Of a DNA stretch of 64,000 nt, positions 36,804-46,451 are shown piece by piece. The translations under genes were made by a program, and so were the position numbers. How positions within the stretch are numbered: position 1 is the stretch's first letter; every line of letters starts with the position of its first letter. The notes beneath the pieces are model-generated. The model worked only from the letters and a program-made list of their open reading frames with translations, made no database searches and was not told where the DNA came from. Where the stretch lies: contig NZ_CP011479.1 of assembly GCF_001011155.1 (NCBI RefSeq), positions 1,630,501 to 1,694,500 on the forward strand. Reading direction: 5' to 3'. The stretch comes from Hoeflea sp. IMCC20628 (GTDB lineage Bacteria; Pseudomonadota; Alphaproteobacteria; Rhizobiales; Rhizobiaceae).

Positions 36804-37421
36804 ATGAGCAAGCGCGAATCGTCAAAATACAAACTAGATCGCCGTATGGGCGAGAACATCTGGGGTCGTCCGAAGTCCCCGGTCAATCGTCGTGAATATG
36901 GTCCCGGCCAGCACGGACAGCGCCGCAAGAGCAAGCTTTCCGATTTTGGTATTCAGCTGCGCGCCAAGCAGAAGCTGAAGGGCTATTACGGCGATGTGTC
37001 GGAAAAGCAGTTCCGCAAGATTTACGATGAAGCCAACCGGCTCAAGGGCGATACGCCTGAAAACCTGATCGGTCTTCTCGAAGCGCGTCTCGACGCCATC
37101 GTCTACCGCGCCAAGTTCGTGCCGACGATTTTCGCAGCGCGCCAGTTCATCAATCACGGCCACATCACACTGAATGGCCAGCGCATGAACATCGGTTCGG
37201 CCCGTTGCAAGCCGGGCGACGTCATTGCTGTGAAGGAAAAGTCCAAGCAGCTCGCCATCGTGCTCGAATCCGCACAGCTGGCAGAACGCGACGTACCTGA
37301 ATATATCGAAGCTGATCATCACAAGATGAGCGCAACCTTTGTTCGCGTGCCGAGCCTGAGCGATGTTCCTTACGCTGTTGTGATGGAACCGAACCTGGTC
37401 GTCGAATTCTATTCACGCTGA
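36804..37421 (+). CDS. rpsD: 30S ribosomal protein S4
   Basis: S4 (205 residues) is a primary 16S rRNA-binding protein that nucleates the 30S body. The start [24 protein letters not shown], the '[32 protein letters not shown]' core and the S4 RNA-binding domain '[38 protein letters not shown]' are conventional for alphaproteobacteria. The ATG at 36804 follows GAAAGGAAATGCG; an in-frame extension from 36651 lies in the structured leader. It stands alone, as in other rhizobia, followed by a strong terminator. Confidence 0.97.
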   Translation: MSKRESSKYKLDRRMGENIWGRPKSPVNRREYGPGQHGQRRKSKLSDFGIQLRAKQKLKGYYGDVSEKQFRKIYDEANRLKGDTPENLIGLLEARLDAIVYRAKFVPTIFAARQFINHGHITLNGQRMNIGSARCKPGDVIAVKEKSKQLAIVLESAQLAERDVPEYIEADHHKMSATFVRVPSLSDVPYAVVMEPNLVVEFYSR

Positions 37422-37447
37422 TCCTTCTCCTGGATCACGTCAGATCG

Positions 37448-37472
37448 GGCCGCCCTTCGGGGCGGCCTTTTT
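37448..37472 (+). terminator. intrinsic terminator of rpsD
   Basis: GGCCGCCC/GGGCGGCC with a TTCG tetraloop-like turn, followed by TTTTT. It is 27 bases after the rpsD stop. Confidence 0.9.
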
Positions 37473-37515
37473 GTATCTGCAGATTTCGGGCCGATAGTGC
37501 ATCCGGAGACAGACA

Positions 37516-38445
37516 ATGACCGATTTGCAAGAGGTTCTTGATTCGATTGCTGCGGAAACCGCCGACGAGGCCGAGCGCGGGATGGTGGCGCAGTATATTC
37601 CCGAGCTCGCCAAGGTCGATGCCGGGCAGTTCGGTATCGCGGTTGCCCTGCCGGACGGCCGGGTGCTGACGGCCGGAGATGCTGCGACCGGGTTCTCGAT
37701 TCAGAGCGTGTCGAAAGTGTTCACCCTGGCGCTGGCGCTGGGCAAGCTGGGTGACGCTGTGTGGAGCAGTGTCGGGCGCGAGCCATCGGGCAATGCGTTC
37801 AACTCGATCGTCCAGCTCGAGCAGGAAAAAGGCCGGCCGCGCAATCCCTTCATCAATGCCGGTGCTATTGCCGTGGTCGACCTGATCATGGCCGGACACC
37901 AGCCGAAGGAGGCGATCGGCGAGATCATCCAGTTCATCCGCCATCTCGCCGATGATGATTCGATCCTGATCGACGAGCATGTGGCGCGCTCTGAAACAGC
38001 CCATGGCGACCGCAATGCGTCACTGGCGCATTTCATGCGCTCCTTCGGCAATATCGATCATCAGGTGGATCATGTTCTGGGCGTCTATTTCCATCAATGC
38101 GCCATCGTCATGAATTGCCAACAGCTGGCTCGGGCCGGACTTTTTCTGGCAAGCCAGGGGCGTGATCCGGTGACCGGCGCGCAGGTGGTGTCGGAGCAGC
38201 GGGCGCGGCGGATCAACGCAATCATGCTGATGTGCGGGCATTACGACGGATCGGGAGAATTCGCCTTTCGCGTCGGTCTGCCCGGCAAGAGCGGCGTCGG
38301 CGGCGGCATTCTGGCGATTGCGCCTGGAAAAGCCTCGATTTCGGTCTGGTCTCCGGGCCTTGACCGGGTCGGCAATTCCAAACTCGGAACCGCAGCACTC
38401 GAACAATTGGCCAGGCGGATGGAATGGTCGGTGTTCGGGGCTTGA
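37516..38445 (+). CDS. glsA: glutaminase
   Basis: GlsA (309 residues) hydrolyses glutamine to glutamate and ammonia (EC 3.5.1.2). The serine-dependent beta-lactamase-like active site shows S64-x-x-K67 in [14 protein letters not shown], and the family signatures '[17 protein letters not shown]' and '[10 protein letters not shown]' follow. '[15 protein letters not shown]' is the C-terminal active-site Ser/Gly loop. Length matches the bacterial short form. It is followed by ttcA with a 31-base gap, so cotranscription with ttcA and the phosphatase-family gene is possible. Confidence 0.94.
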   Translation: MTDLQEVLDSIAAETADEAERGMVAQYIPELAKVDAGQFGIAVALPDGRVLTAGDAATGFSIQSVSKVFTLALALGKLGDAVWSSVGREPSGNAFNSIVQLEQEKGRPRNPFINAGAIAVVDLIMAGHQPKEAIGEIIQFIRHLADDDSILIDEHVARSETAHGDRNASLAHFMRSFGNIDHQVDHVLGVYFHQCAIVMNCQQLARAGLFLASQGRDPVTGAQVVSEQRARRINAIMLMCGHYDGSGEFAFRVGLPGKSGVGGGILAIAPGKASISVWSPGLDRVGNSKLGTAALEQLARRMEWSVFGA

Positions 38446-38476
38446 CTGGATCGGTCAAAGCCATCATCCCGTTGGC

Positions 38477-39379
38477 ATGAGCGAAATGATCGACACTGTA
38501 GATACCCTGGACGTGGCACCGGACGTGACGCCGGACTCTGGGCCATCGCTGTATCAAGATGCGCCCTCCAGTGTGTCGTTCAACAAGCTGCGCAAGCGGT
38601 TGATCCGCAATGTGCGGCAGGCGATTGATGATTTCGCCATGGTTGCGCCGGAAACAGCGGGTGAAAAACGTCCGCGCTGGCTGGTGGCGGTGTCGGGTGG
38701 CAAGGATTCCTACGGGCTCTTGGCGTTGCTGATGGATCTCAAATGGCGCGGCATGTTGCCGGTCGATCTGATTGCCTGCAATCTCGACCAGGGCCAGCCG
38801 AATTTTCCCAAACACATTCTGCCGGATTATCTCACCGCCCATAACGTGCCTCACCGGATCGAGTATCGCGACACCTATTCGGTGGTGACGTCGAAGGTGC
38901 CCGAGGGCGCCACCTATTGCGCATTGTGTTCGCGGCTCCGGCGCGGCAACCTCTACCGGATCGCCCGGGAAGAGGGCTGCGAGGCGCTGGTTCTGGGTCA
39001 CCACCGCGACGATATTCTCGAAACTTTCTTTCTCAATTTCTTCCACGGCGGCCGGCTGGCGGCAATGCCGCCGAAACTGCTCAATGATGATGGCGACGTG
39101 ATGCTGCTCAGGCCCATGGCCTATTGCGCCGAGGAAGATCTGACGCGCTTTGCCGAAGCGCTGAAATTTCCTATCATCCCGTGCGATCTGTGCGGGTCGC
39201 AGGATGGTCTGCAGCGCAATGCGATGAAAGAGATGATCGGCGACATCGAACGCCGCATGCCCGGCCGCAAGGATTCGATGATTCGGGCGCTGGCCAATAC
39301 AAGGCCCTCACATCTTCTCGACCGGTCGCTGTTTGATTTCGCCAATTTGACCCCGAAACCACAAGAGGCAGACGCATGA
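38477..39379 (+). CDS. ttcA: tRNA 2-thiocytidine(32) synthetase TtcA
   Basis: TtcA (300 residues) thiolates cytidine 32 in certain tRNAs using an Fe-S cluster. The PP-loop SGGKDS is at 73-78, and the cluster cysteines appear as C-x2-C in [11 protein letters not shown] with a further IPCDLCGS motif. '[29 protein letters not shown]' is typical. The ATG at 38477 is chosen because residues before it, in a longer frame overlapping glsA, are not TtcA-like. It overlaps the following gene by 4 bases. Confidence 0.94.
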   Translation: MSEMIDTVDTLDVAPDVTPDSGPSLYQDAPSSVSFNKLRKRLIRNVRQAIDDFAMVAPETAGEKRPRWLVAVSGGKDSYGLLALLMDLKWRGMLPVDLIACNLDQGQPNFPKHILPDYLTAHNVPHRIEYRDTYSVVTSKVPEGATYCALCSRLRRGNLYRIAREEGCEALVLGHHRDDILETFFLNFFHGGRLAAMPPKLLNDDGDVMLLRPMAYCAEEDLTRFAEALKFPIIPCDLCGSQDGLQRNAMKEMIGDIERRMPGRKDSMIRALANTRPSHLLDRSLFDFANLTPKPQEADA

Positions 39380-40212
39380 CCGGTTTGAACGCAGCGGATA
39401 TGGATTGGCTGGCGGCGTTGCTGCTCGACGTTGGTACGGCTGAAATCATGCCGCGGTTTCGCAATCTGGATGAGGGCGCGGTCCAGCAAAAGACATCGGC
39501 GACCGATCTGGTGACCGAAGCCGATGTGAATGCCGAGCGGGTGATCACCGCAGCGCTGCTCGAACGCTACCCCGACTCGCTGGTGATCGGCGAAGAGGCG
39601 GTGGCTGACAATCCGGCTTTGCTCAAGGGATGGGTGTCATCGGGCAAGCGGGCCTTCATCGTCGACCCGATCGACGGAACCTTCAATTTCGCCTCCGGTG
39701 TGGCGTCTTTCGGTGTCATGCTTGCGGTTGTCGAAGCTGGCGAGACGGTTGCCGGCATCATCCATGATCCGGTCGGTCAGGACTGGATCATGGCGCAAAA
39801 GGGATCAGGGGCGATCCTGCGTCGGCTTGACGGGCGGGAGAGCGCATTGCGTGTCGCCGAACCTACCGGTTCGATCCATCAGATGATCGGATCGGCGTCC
39901 TGGCAATATATGCCCGAGCCGGAGCGCAGCATGATTGCGCGAAACCAGGCCCTATGCATCGGCAGTGTGGCCTATCGTTGCGCTGCACAGGAATACCGGC
40001 TGCTGGTTGGCGGCCATATTCATTTTACACTCTACAACAAGCTGATGCCGTGGGATCATCTGGCCGGCACACTGATCACAGAAGAGGCGGGCGGTTATGT
40101 CCGCCGGTTTGACGGCAGCGTTTACAAGCCCGAGCATCTCGATGGCGGCCTGCTGGCGACCACCGACCTCGACAGCTGGAATGTGGTGCGCGAAGCCCTG
40201 TGGCGCAGCTGA
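39376..40212 (+). CDS. inositol monophosphatase family protein
   Basis: A 278-residue Mg-dependent phosphatase of the IMPase/CysQ/FBPase superfamily. Metal ligands are visible: Glu73-Glu74 in IGEEAV, D97-P-I-D100-G-T in [12 protein letters not shown], and the third Asp in '[20 protein letters not shown]' with its WD-x-AG signature. The substrate cannot be assigned; paralogues act on inositol phosphates, 3'-phosphoadenosine phosphate or histidinol phosphate. It overlaps ttcA by 4 bases and is convergent with the transporter gene. Confidence 0.88.
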   Translation: MTGLNAADMDWLAALLLDVGTAEIMPRFRNLDEGAVQQKTSATDLVTEADVNAERVITAALLERYPDSLVIGEEAVADNPALLKGWVSSGKRAFIVDPIDGTFNFASGVASFGVMLAVVEAGETVAGIIHDPVGQDWIMAQKGSGAILRRLDGRESALRVAEPTGSIHQMIGSASWQYMPEPERSMIARNQALCIGSVAYRCAAQEYRLLVGGHIHFTLYNKLMPWDHLAGTLITEEAGGYVRRFDGSVYKPEHLDGGLLATTDLDSWNVVREALWRS

Positions 40213-40222
40213 TCGGTCAGCA

Positions 40223-41470
40223 TCAGCGCTGGGCGCCGACCCCGAACAACCGGCCCTTTTCGGCAATCAGTACCATGATCAGCGACACCGCCGACACCGT
40301 GGCGTAGCCGGCTGCCAGCGGGAAGATCGTGCCATCATAAGTCTGTCCAATGGCGGCGCCAACCAGCCCGCCGATCACGGTCTGGGCAAAACCAAGGGCG
40401 GAGGATGCCGTACCGGCGATCGCGCCGAGGGGTTCCATGGCAATCGAGTTGAAGTTGGACCCGACAAAGCCGAACAGCGGCATCATAAGAATGGAAATAC
40501 CGAAGAACAGCCAGAATGGAATTGGTCCGACAAAGGTCAGCACGGACAGGACCAGTGCGAAGCTCAAATAGGCGATCAACGCGCCGTGCGACAGGCGCCG
40601 CTGGCCAAATCGGCCGACGAGCTGCGAATTGACAAAGGCTGACCCGGCCATGACCACCGCGACAGCGGCAAAAGCCACCGGGAAATAGGTGCCAAGACCG
40701 TAAATATCGACATAGATCGGTTGCGCAACGTTGAGAAAGCCGAACAGCGAACCGAAATAGAAGCTGGTCGCCAGCGTGTAAAACAGCGCGATCCGGTTGG
40801 TCAGCACGATGGTGAAGGCGGCGCTGATGCTTTTCAGAGTGAGCGGTCTGCGGTGCTCTTCGCTCAGCGTTTCGGGCAGGCGCATCATGGCCCAGGCGCC
40901 GACCATCAGCGAGACGACCGCCATGAAAATGAAGATGAGGTGCCAGTTGCCAGCGAGCGTGATGACCTGGCCGATCATCGGTGCAAACACAGGCACGACC
41001 ATGAACACCATCATCACCAGCGACATTGTTGCCGCCATGCCGCGGCCGGAATGGGTATCGCGAACCACGGAAATTGCGATGACCCGGGTTGCGGCAGCGC
41101 CGATTCCCTGCACAAAACGCGCGATCAGAAGGAACTCGAAGCTTGGCGCAAGAGCGCCTGCAATGGCGCATACCGCATAAATCGCGATGCCGAAAATCAG
41201 AGGTGCACGGCGGCCGAACCGGTCGGAAATAGGGCCGAATATCAATTGCGCGCCACCGAAGCCGACAATGTAGGAGAGCAGGATATACTGCACCTGATTG
41301 GCATCCGTGATGCCGAATCCGGCCTGAATGTTGGGAAATGCCGGCAACATGACGTCAATTGCCATGGCGTTGAGAGCCATCATCGAGGCGACGATCGCGA
41401 TGAATTGCGGGCGGCCGATGCCTCCGATGGTCGCAGGTGGGCTCGCCGTGGCGGCCGTGGATCCGTGCAT
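40223..41470 (-). CDS. Bcr/CflA family multidrug efflux transporter (MFS)
   Basis: A 415-residue major facilitator transporter with about 12 membrane segments. Motif A appears as 'FGPISDRFGRRAPLIFGIAIY', and motif C-like 'RVIAISVVRDTHSGRGMAATMSLVMMVFMVVPVFAPMIG' is characteristic of the drug/H+ antiporter Bcr/CflA group. The N-terminus is an Ala/Thr-rich cytoplasmic tail. It likely exports bicyclomycin- or chloramphenicol-like compounds or metabolites such as cysteine. No regulator is adjacent. Confidence 0.87.
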   Translation of the reverse strand: MHGSTAATASPPATIGGIGRPQFIAIVASMMALNAMAIDVMLPAFPNIQAGFGITDANQVQYILLSYIVGFGGAQLIFGPISDRFGRRAPLIFGIAIYAVCAIAGALAPSFEFLLIARFVQGIGAAATRVIAISVVRDTHSGRGMAATMSLVMMVFMVVPVFAPMIGQVITLAGNWHLIFIFMAVVSLMVGAWAMMRLPETLSEEHRRPLTLKSISAAFTIVLTNRIALFYTLATSFYFGSLFGFLNVAQPIYVDIYGLGTYFPVAFAAVAVVMAGSAFVNSQLVGRFGQRRLSHGALIAYLSFALVLSVLTFVGPIPFWLFFGISILMMPLFGFVGSNFNSIAMEPLGAIAGTASSALGFAQTVIGGLVGAAIGQTYDGTIFPLAAGYATVSAVSLIMVLIAEKGRLFGVGAQR

Positions 41471-41805
41471 GGGATGTCTATCCTATCGGGAACAGAATCG
41501 GGAGGACATCTGTTCATTGCAAAGCTGGGCAACAAAGGTTTCCAGGCGGAACGGCAATGTCTGGACCTTCAAGGTCAGTGGATCAGAAGGCGGACCTTTT
41601 GATCGAAGCCAGCACCGTACATAGACGCGGTGCGACAATCCGGCAAGTGTCGGGATTTGCATTTGAACGCATGTATTGGATGGCGCAGGATGGGACCGGG
41701 GATATCAGGAGACGGTCCGAGATGCGCACATTTCAAGAGAAGGCACATTGTGGTGTTTTTGGAAAAAGAATGCCGCGGTCGGTGGCAACGTTCCGGGTCT
41801 GATGC
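41471..41805. other. intergenic region without recognisable gene
   Basis: These 335 bases precede the transporter gene on its upstream side. Several frames cross the region but none has a ribosome site or a recognisable motif. I see no hairpin with a T-run and no repeat. The transporter promoter should lie in the left part. Confidence 0.5.
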
Positions 41806-42519
41806 TCAGCGGTTGCTCTCGTCTCTGGCAGCGCGGACCGGGTCAATCACCCGCCAGCCGAAGCTGAGGAACGGTTGCGCAGCTTCCGCAAGTTCGACGA
41901 GATCTTCAAGCAGTGCCGTGCCCTTGAGCCGGTCGCTTGCAAATTTGCGCGACAGCGTCAGGTGCCGGAGTCGCAGCAGTGCGACGGTTTCAGGATCAGT
42001 GATCTGTTCAAATCCGCGCGGCGTGCGCTTGAGCGCGTTGTCCTGATCGAACACAAATCCCATATCCAGCAACGGCTCGAGGGCTGCGTCGAATTGCGAT
42101 CTGCGCGCGACGATGGCCTCGCGGAAGGGCCTTAGCTCATCTGATTCCATGGCGTAGAAACCGACGGACAAAAAGCTGTCGTCTGGTGAGACGTGGAAAT
42201 ACAGCAGCCCCTGGTCCTTCTTGGTGCCGGAGCGGGTGACCACGGCGCTGACATGGGTGTTGTAGGGGTGTTTTGCCTTGGCAAAGCGGACATCCCGGTT
42301 GATCCGGAAGGTCGAGGTCTTGCGGGCGCAGGTGAGCGGGATCTTGGCATCTGCAAGACGCGCGGCAAGATCATCAATCAGCCGGCCACGCGGCTCATTG
42401 AGATGCTTCTCGAACAGATCCTTGTTGTCGTGGAACCATTCGCGGTTCTGGTGAAAACCAAGCGCCTTGAGAAAGGGCTGGGCCTTGTCGCCAAAGCCGG
42501 AATAGGAGGTCTCGGTCAT
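41806..42519 (-). CDS. DUF2461 (TIGR02453) family protein
   Basis: A 237-residue cytosolic protein. 'FLKALGFHQNREWFHDNKDLFEKHL' at the start (family pattern: L..N N..WF...K..Y), 'TSTFRINRDVRFAKAKHPYNTHVSA' and 'GLLYFHVSPDDSFLSVGFY' in the middle are the hallmarks of DUF2461/TIGR02453. The function is unknown. It follows ytoQ with a 4-base overlap, so the two are cotranscribed. Confidence 0.85.
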   Translation of the reverse strand: MTETSYSGFGDKAQPFLKALGFHQNREWFHDNKDLFEKHLNEPRGRLIDDLAARLADAKIPLTCARKTSTFRINRDVRFAKAKHPYNTHVSAVVTRSGTKKDQGLLYFHVSPDDSFLSVGFYAMESDELRPFREAIVARRSQFDAALEPLLDMGFVFDQDNALKRTPRGFEQITDPETVALLRLRHLTLSRKFASDRLKGTALLEDLVELAEAAQPFLSFGWRVIDPVRAARDESNR

Positions 42520-42998
42520 TTCACGGTGTTCGACGCATCGGTATAGCCCGGAAGCGCGCCATTGATGACATATCGCAGGATGGAGACGACCTGATCCGGT
42601 GTCTTGGCGACGGCTAGTGCCGCGGCATCGACTTCCTTGAGGGCGTGGGCGTGCTCGTCCTGATGCAGGATGATCAGCGGCTTTCCGAGTGCCGCTGCAT
42701 AGCCTGCATCAAAAGCGGCGTTCCACTGCTTGTATTTTTCACCGAAGCGGACGACGACGATATCGGCCTTGTCGAGCAGGGTGCGGGTGCGAATGGCATT
42801 GATCTGCGCGCCCTTGTGATCATGCCAGAACTTGTCGGGTTCGGCGCCCAGAATGGCGACGCCGACATCATCGGAGGCTTCGTGATGGGTGACGGGTGCG
42901 CTGAACGCAACAGGCAGGCTGGCAGCCCGCGCGCCTGCTTCAATCTGCTCACGCCAGTCAGAGTGAATTTCGCCTGAGAGGTAGATGGTCCAGGTCAT
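42516..42998 (-). CDS. ytoQ: YtoQ family protein
   Basis: A 160-residue protein of the YtoQ family, related in fold to nucleoside 2-deoxyribosyltransferases: 'WTIYLSGEIHSDWREQI' at the start, 'VTHHEASDDVGVAILG', 'KFWHDHKGAQINAIRTRTLLDKADIVVVRFGEKYKQWNAAFDAGYAAALGKPLI' through the middle. The family has no proven activity. The ATG at 42998 is preceded by GGAG at the usual distance, so the longer frame from 43013 is rejected. It is 4 bases overlapped with the DUF2461 gene. Confidence 0.85.
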   Translation of the reverse strand: MTWTIYLSGEIHSDWREQIEAGARAASLPVAFSAPVTHHEASDDVGVAILGAEPDKFWHDHKGAQINAIRTRTLLDKADIVVVRFGEKYKQWNAAFDAGYAAALGKPLIILHQDEHAHALKEVDAAALAVAKTPDQVVSILRYVINGALPGYTDASNTVK

Positions 42999-43072
42999 GG
43001 TCGAGGTCTCCAAACTAGCTGGGGATGGCCTTGATGCGGATCGACCGCATGATGATGGTGGCGGCTAAAACG

Positions 43073-43097
43073 AAAAGAGGCGGAAAATCCGCCTCTT
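43073..43097 (-). terminator. intrinsic terminator of grxD
   Basis: On the minus strand AAGAGGCGGA pairs perfectly with TCCGCCTCTT around TTT and is followed by TTCGTTTT. It lies 24 bases after the grxD stop and isolates grxD from ytoQ. Confidence 0.88.
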
Positions 43098-43120
43098 GCC
43101 GCATCATACGATGAATAGTC

Positions 43121-43453
43121 TCAGGCAGTCTTGACCGGCACGCCAGCTTCGCTGAAGTGCTGCTGCAATTCTTCCGACTGGAACATCTCGCGGATGATGT
43201 CGCAACCGCCGACAAACTCGCCCTTGACGTAAAGCTGCGGGATGGTCGGCCAGTTGGAATATTCCTTGATGCCGTTGCGCAGCGCGTCGTCAGCCAGGAC
43301 ATTGACGCCCTTGTAGGGAACGCCGAGGTAGTCAAGAATCTGGACCACCTGGCCTGAAAAACCACACTGCGGAAACTGCGGCGTGCCCTTCATGAACACC
43401 ACCACGTCGTTGCTTTTCACTTCGTTGTCGATGAATTCATTGATACCGGACAT
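43121..43453 (-). CDS. grxD: monothiol glutaredoxin, Grx4 family
   Basis: GrxD (110 residues) is a CGFS-type glutaredoxin that binds a [2Fe-2S] cluster with glutathione and hands clusters to targets, usually in partnership with BolA. The active-site motif is Cys30-Gly-Phe-Ser in [10 protein letters not shown]; '[23 protein letters not shown]' is the glutathione-binding cis-Pro and GG region. In many rhizobia bolA is directly upstream; here it is 3.3 kb away at 46746-46979, with four other genes between. Confidence 0.95.
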   Translation of the reverse strand: MSGINEFIDNEVKSNDVVVFMKGTPQFPQCGFSGQVVQILDYLGVPYKGVNVLADDALRNGIKEYSNWPTIPQLYVKGEFVGGCDIIREMFQSEELQQHFSEAGVPVKTA

Positions 43454-43553
43454 CGTTGGATCCTTTCAAAACGTGTGGCCACGATATTTCTTTGTCCATC
43501 AGATAATGCACGGCGGATGACAAGACAAGCAGCCCGACTCTATAAGTGATCGG

Positions 43554-44393
43554 ATGTGGACAGGTCGCACCGGTTATTTTGTATTGGTTTTGCTGGTTGC
43601 CGCCGGCATTTCGATCCTATGGATCGCAGCATACGGGCCTCCAGACCGATTTGTACCCAAGCCGCACCCGAAGGCTGAAACCGGGAGTATGGACATGTCA
43701 GAAAAGCCGAAATTCTGCGAGGAGCACATATTTGAAGGTGCCCGGGCGATCCTGTGCGTGATCGACCCTGCGCTGCGGGACGTTGCGCTTGTCTACCGCG
43801 ATCCCGAAAACCGGCCTTACGGCAATGTGTCCAAGGCTGTCGCGGCTCTCGCCGCTGAGGGGCGGACGCCGTTGCTGGCAATGAATGCCGGCATGTATCA
43901 CGCGGACATGCTGCCGGTGGGGCTTTATGTCGAAGACGGAAAAGAACTCTCACCGCTCAACACCGATGATGATTTCGGCAATTTCTTTCTCAAGCCGAAT
44001 GGAGTGTTTTTCCTCCGCGCCGATGGCAGCGCCGGGGTGATGGAAACATTGGCCTATGCCGATGCCGGGATTGTACCGACTTTCGCCACTCAATCGGGTC
44101 CGATGCTGGTGATTGATGGCGCGATCCATCCGCGGTTTCTGCCCGACGGGACGACGCGGTATATCCGTAACGGGGTGGGGGTGCGCGATGACGGTACGGT
44201 GGTGCTGGCGATCACCCGCGATCCGGTCAGTCTCGGCGCCTTCGCGCGGTTGTACAAGCAGCTTGCGGATTGCCCCAATGCGCTGTTTTTTGACGGCGGG
44301 GTCTCAAGTCTTGCCTGGGGAGAGCAGATGGAAATCGATTCGGGCGAGCCGGCGGGGCCGGTTGTCGCCGTGTTCGAGAAGGCGGGCGACTGA
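43554..44393 (+). CDS. phosphodiester glycosidase family protein (DUF2233)
   Basis: A 279-residue protein anchored or exported by a hydrophobic N-terminus (residues 8-26). The DUF2233/NAGPA-like domain is seen in 'PLLAMNAGMYHADMLPVGLYVEDGKELSPLN', 'FFLKPNGVFFL', 'TFATQSGPMLVIDGAIHPRF', 'RNGVGVRDDGTVVLAITRDPV' and 'NALFFDGGVSSLAW', the last with the catalytic DGG-x-S. Relatives remove sugar from phosphodiester-linked glycans. Substrate unknown. The gene is divergent from grxD and part of the block that separates grxD from bolA. Confidence 0.85.
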   Translation: MWTGRTGYFVLVLLVAAGISILWIAAYGPPDRFVPKPHPKAETGSMDMSEKPKFCEEHIFEGARAILCVIDPALRDVALVYRDPENRPYGNVSKAVAALAAEGRTPLLAMNAGMYHADMLPVGLYVEDGKELSPLNTDDDFGNFFLKPNGVFFLRADGSAGVMETLAYADAGIVPTFATQSGPMLVIDGAIHPRFLPDGTTRYIRNGVGVRDDGTVVLAITRDPVSLGAFARLYKQLADCPNALFFDGGVSSLAWGEQMEIDSGEPAGPVVAVFEKAGD

Positions 44394-44455
44394 TACGCGA
44401 CGGGTCTGCTAAGTCTGCGATGGCAACGCGAGGCGCTGCCATTGCGGTTGTTTGA

Positions 44456-45298
44456 TCATGGATGCGCGCTTTCATCCTGCGGTTCGGTCAGCAGCCACTC
44501 ATGAATGCTGGCGATTTCAGCTTCGGTGAAGTTTGAAAAATTGGCGCGGGCAACTTCGCTCATCAGGCCGAGGTCACGATCGCCTGTGCCGATGCCGGTG
44601 TGCAGCAGCTTGATGAAATCGCCGAGCGAATAGGCCTGGCTGACGATGGCCAACGGTGGCACCATTTTGCCCTCGACCTCTGCGTTTGTCTGCAAATGGT
44701 GGCAATGGCTGCAGGTGTTGGCGACGAGATACTGACCGGGATTTTCTGGCCGGTGGGCAAGTTTTGGCCGGTCGTGGGGGGTATGGTCGGCCTCGAAGGG
44801 CAACTGGTCGAGCGCTAGGGCCAGCCGCCCGAGCGGCCCGAAGCTGGTGGCGGAGGGCAGGGCGTCAGCTGCCTCGGGCTGGGTGCGCAGCCAGGAGATG
44901 ATGTTAGCGACATCGTCGTCGGCCAGATGCGCGAATGTCGCCGATGGCATCACCAGGGCTGCAGAACCATCCTTCTTGATGCCATGACGGATCAGCCGTT
45001 CGAGCTCGCCATCAGTGTAGGTGGGGGCGATGCGAGAGATGTTGGGCGCGACAAGCGTGCCGACCAATGGCGCCTTGAACAGCACGTTGCCGGCGCTGCG
45101 GTGGCAGCCGACGCACATGAAGCTGCGGCCGCGGCGGCTGGCCTCTTCGATTGGCAGGCCGGTGTCGGCATGGAAATCGGTGACGGCGACCTCATAGGTC
45201 TTGCCCAGCCGGTGCTCGGACCCGATGTAAATGGCCACGGCGCCGAGCGCGACGATGGACAGGGCAAACATTGCAATCCTGCGGAGAAGCTTTTTCAT
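44456..45298 (-). CDS. membrane-anchored diheme cytochrome c
   Basis: A 280-residue protein. The N-terminal hydrophobic helix (about 8-26) is a signal anchor. Two c-type heme sites are CVGCH (62-66) and CSHCH (196-200), each followed by a Met candidate ('LVMPSATFAHLADDDV' for the first). The double-domain arrangement resembles the cytochrome subunits of membrane-bound periplasmic dehydrogenases, but no dehydrogenase subunit is adjacent. The ATG at 45298 starts MKKLLRR; a longer frame to 45619 only shadows the LysR gene. It is divergent from the LysR gene, a likely regulator. Confidence 0.82.
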   Translation of the reverse strand: MKKLLRRIAMFALSIVALGAVAIYIGSEHRLGKTYEVAVTDFHADTGLPIEEASRRGRSFMCVGCHRSAGNVLFKAPLVGTLVAPNISRIAPTYTDGELERLIRHGIKKDGSAALVMPSATFAHLADDDVANIISWLRTQPEAADALPSATSFGPLGRLALALDQLPFEADHTPHDRPKLAHRPENPGQYLVANTCSHCHHLQTNAEVEGKMVPPLAIVSQAYSLGDFIKLLHTGIGTGDRDLGLMSEVARANFSNFTEAEIASIHEWLLTEPQDESAHP

Positions 45299-45458
45299 CG
45301 GATTTCGCCTGAAATGGACGGGTTGATGGAGCGAACGAGGTTGCCCCCAATTGATGGCGGGCCAATAGCAAAGGTTGCAATTCCGGTTCAAACACCATTC
45401 TTGCCAGCCGGCCCGGCAAAATTGCATAATGCCGCCTGGATCTGCCGGGATTGCGCTG

Positions 45459-46448
45459 ATGAGCGACTGGAACGACATTCGGTATGTGTTGGAGGTGTGG
45501 CGGACGGGATCGACGCTTGCCGCCGGTCGCACACTCAAGGTGAGCCAGAGCACGGTGATGCGGCGGATTGCGGCGCTGGAGAGAGAGCTCGCGGTGGAGC
45601 TTTTCGACAAGCGCCGCACCGGCTACGCGGCGACTGCAACACTGACGGCGCTTCTGCCGCGTCTGCAGGCGGCGGAAGCCGCCCATCTCGCCTTCGAGCA
45701 TGAGGCTGACGCCATCAGCCGGGATATTTCAGGGGCAGTCACAGTGACGGCGGCGGAACTGGTCTGCTCGATCTTTCTCAATCAGGCGATTGCCGAATTG
45801 CGACGCATGCATCCGGCGATCCGGATCGAGCTCATGGCGTCAGGTCGGATGCTTGATCTTGCTGCCGGTGAAGCCGATATCGCCATTCGCGCAGGCGGGC
45901 GGCCGACCGATAACGGACTGTTCGGCCGGCGGCTGGCGGAAGAAACCTGGAATTTCTATTGCAGCAGCAGTTACGCCCGTGCGCATGGAGTGCCGCGAAG
46001 CATCGCCGATCTCGCCGGTCATTCCGTGCTGGCGCCGCAGGACAAGAGCTTTTCACCGCAGGTAACCGGCTGGTTCCGGCAGCACATCCCGGACAGCGTC
46101 ATCGTGGTGCGTCATACCGGCTTGGCCCCGGTCTATTACAGCGTGAAATCCGGGGTCGGGGTATCGGTGCTGTCGGATTTTCTCACCGCCGGCGACGCGG
46201 ACCTGATTCATTGCTTCACGCCGCCCGAATTCAGCCGCAACGAGGTCTGGTTGCTGACGCATGAGCGGCATCGGCAGACAGCGCGGGTGCGGGCGGTGAT
46301 GGGATTTCTGGGACGTTATTTCGACGGGTTGCGGCAGCGGGGCATGGCTGAGGCGGTATCTGCTGGAACCGGCCCTGACCAGGTGGCTGAGCTCTCATCC
46401 CTGGACAGTCCCGCTGATCCGGAAATCACAGACGTAGCAGTGCCCTGA
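45459..46448 (+). CDS. LysR-family transcriptional regulator
   Basis: A 329-residue LysR-type regulator. The winged HTH is at about residues 17-60 ('GSTLAAGRTLKVSQSTVMRRIAALERELAVELFDK'), followed by a substrate-binding domain with 'SGAVTVTAAELVCSIFLNQAI', 'LAAGEADIAIRAG' and 'VKSGVGVSVLSDFL'. The C-terminal tail of about 25 residues is unusual and acidic. It is divergent from the diheme cytochrome gene with 160 bases between, the classical LysR target arrangement. Effector unknown. Confidence 0.88.
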   Translation: MSDWNDIRYVLEVWRTGSTLAAGRTLKVSQSTVMRRIAALERELAVELFDKRRTGYAATATLTALLPRLQAAEAAHLAFEHEADAISRDISGAVTVTAAELVCSIFLNQAIAELRRMHPAIRIELMASGRMLDLAAGEADIAIRAGGRPTDNGLFGRRLAEETWNFYCSSSYARAHGVPRSIADLAGHSVLAPQDKSFSPQVTGWFRQHIPDSVIVVRHTGLAPVYYSVKSGVGVSVLSDFLTAGDADLIHCFTPPEFSRNEVWLLTHERHRQTARVRAVMGFLGRYFDGLRQRGMAEAVSAGTGPDQVAELSSLDSPADPEITDVAVP

Positions 46449-46451
46449 CAA

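Noticed and set aside
41630-42046. 138-codon plus-strand frame upstream of the transporter gene
   Set aside because: Overlaps the DUF2461 gene antisense and lacks any recognisable protein feature.
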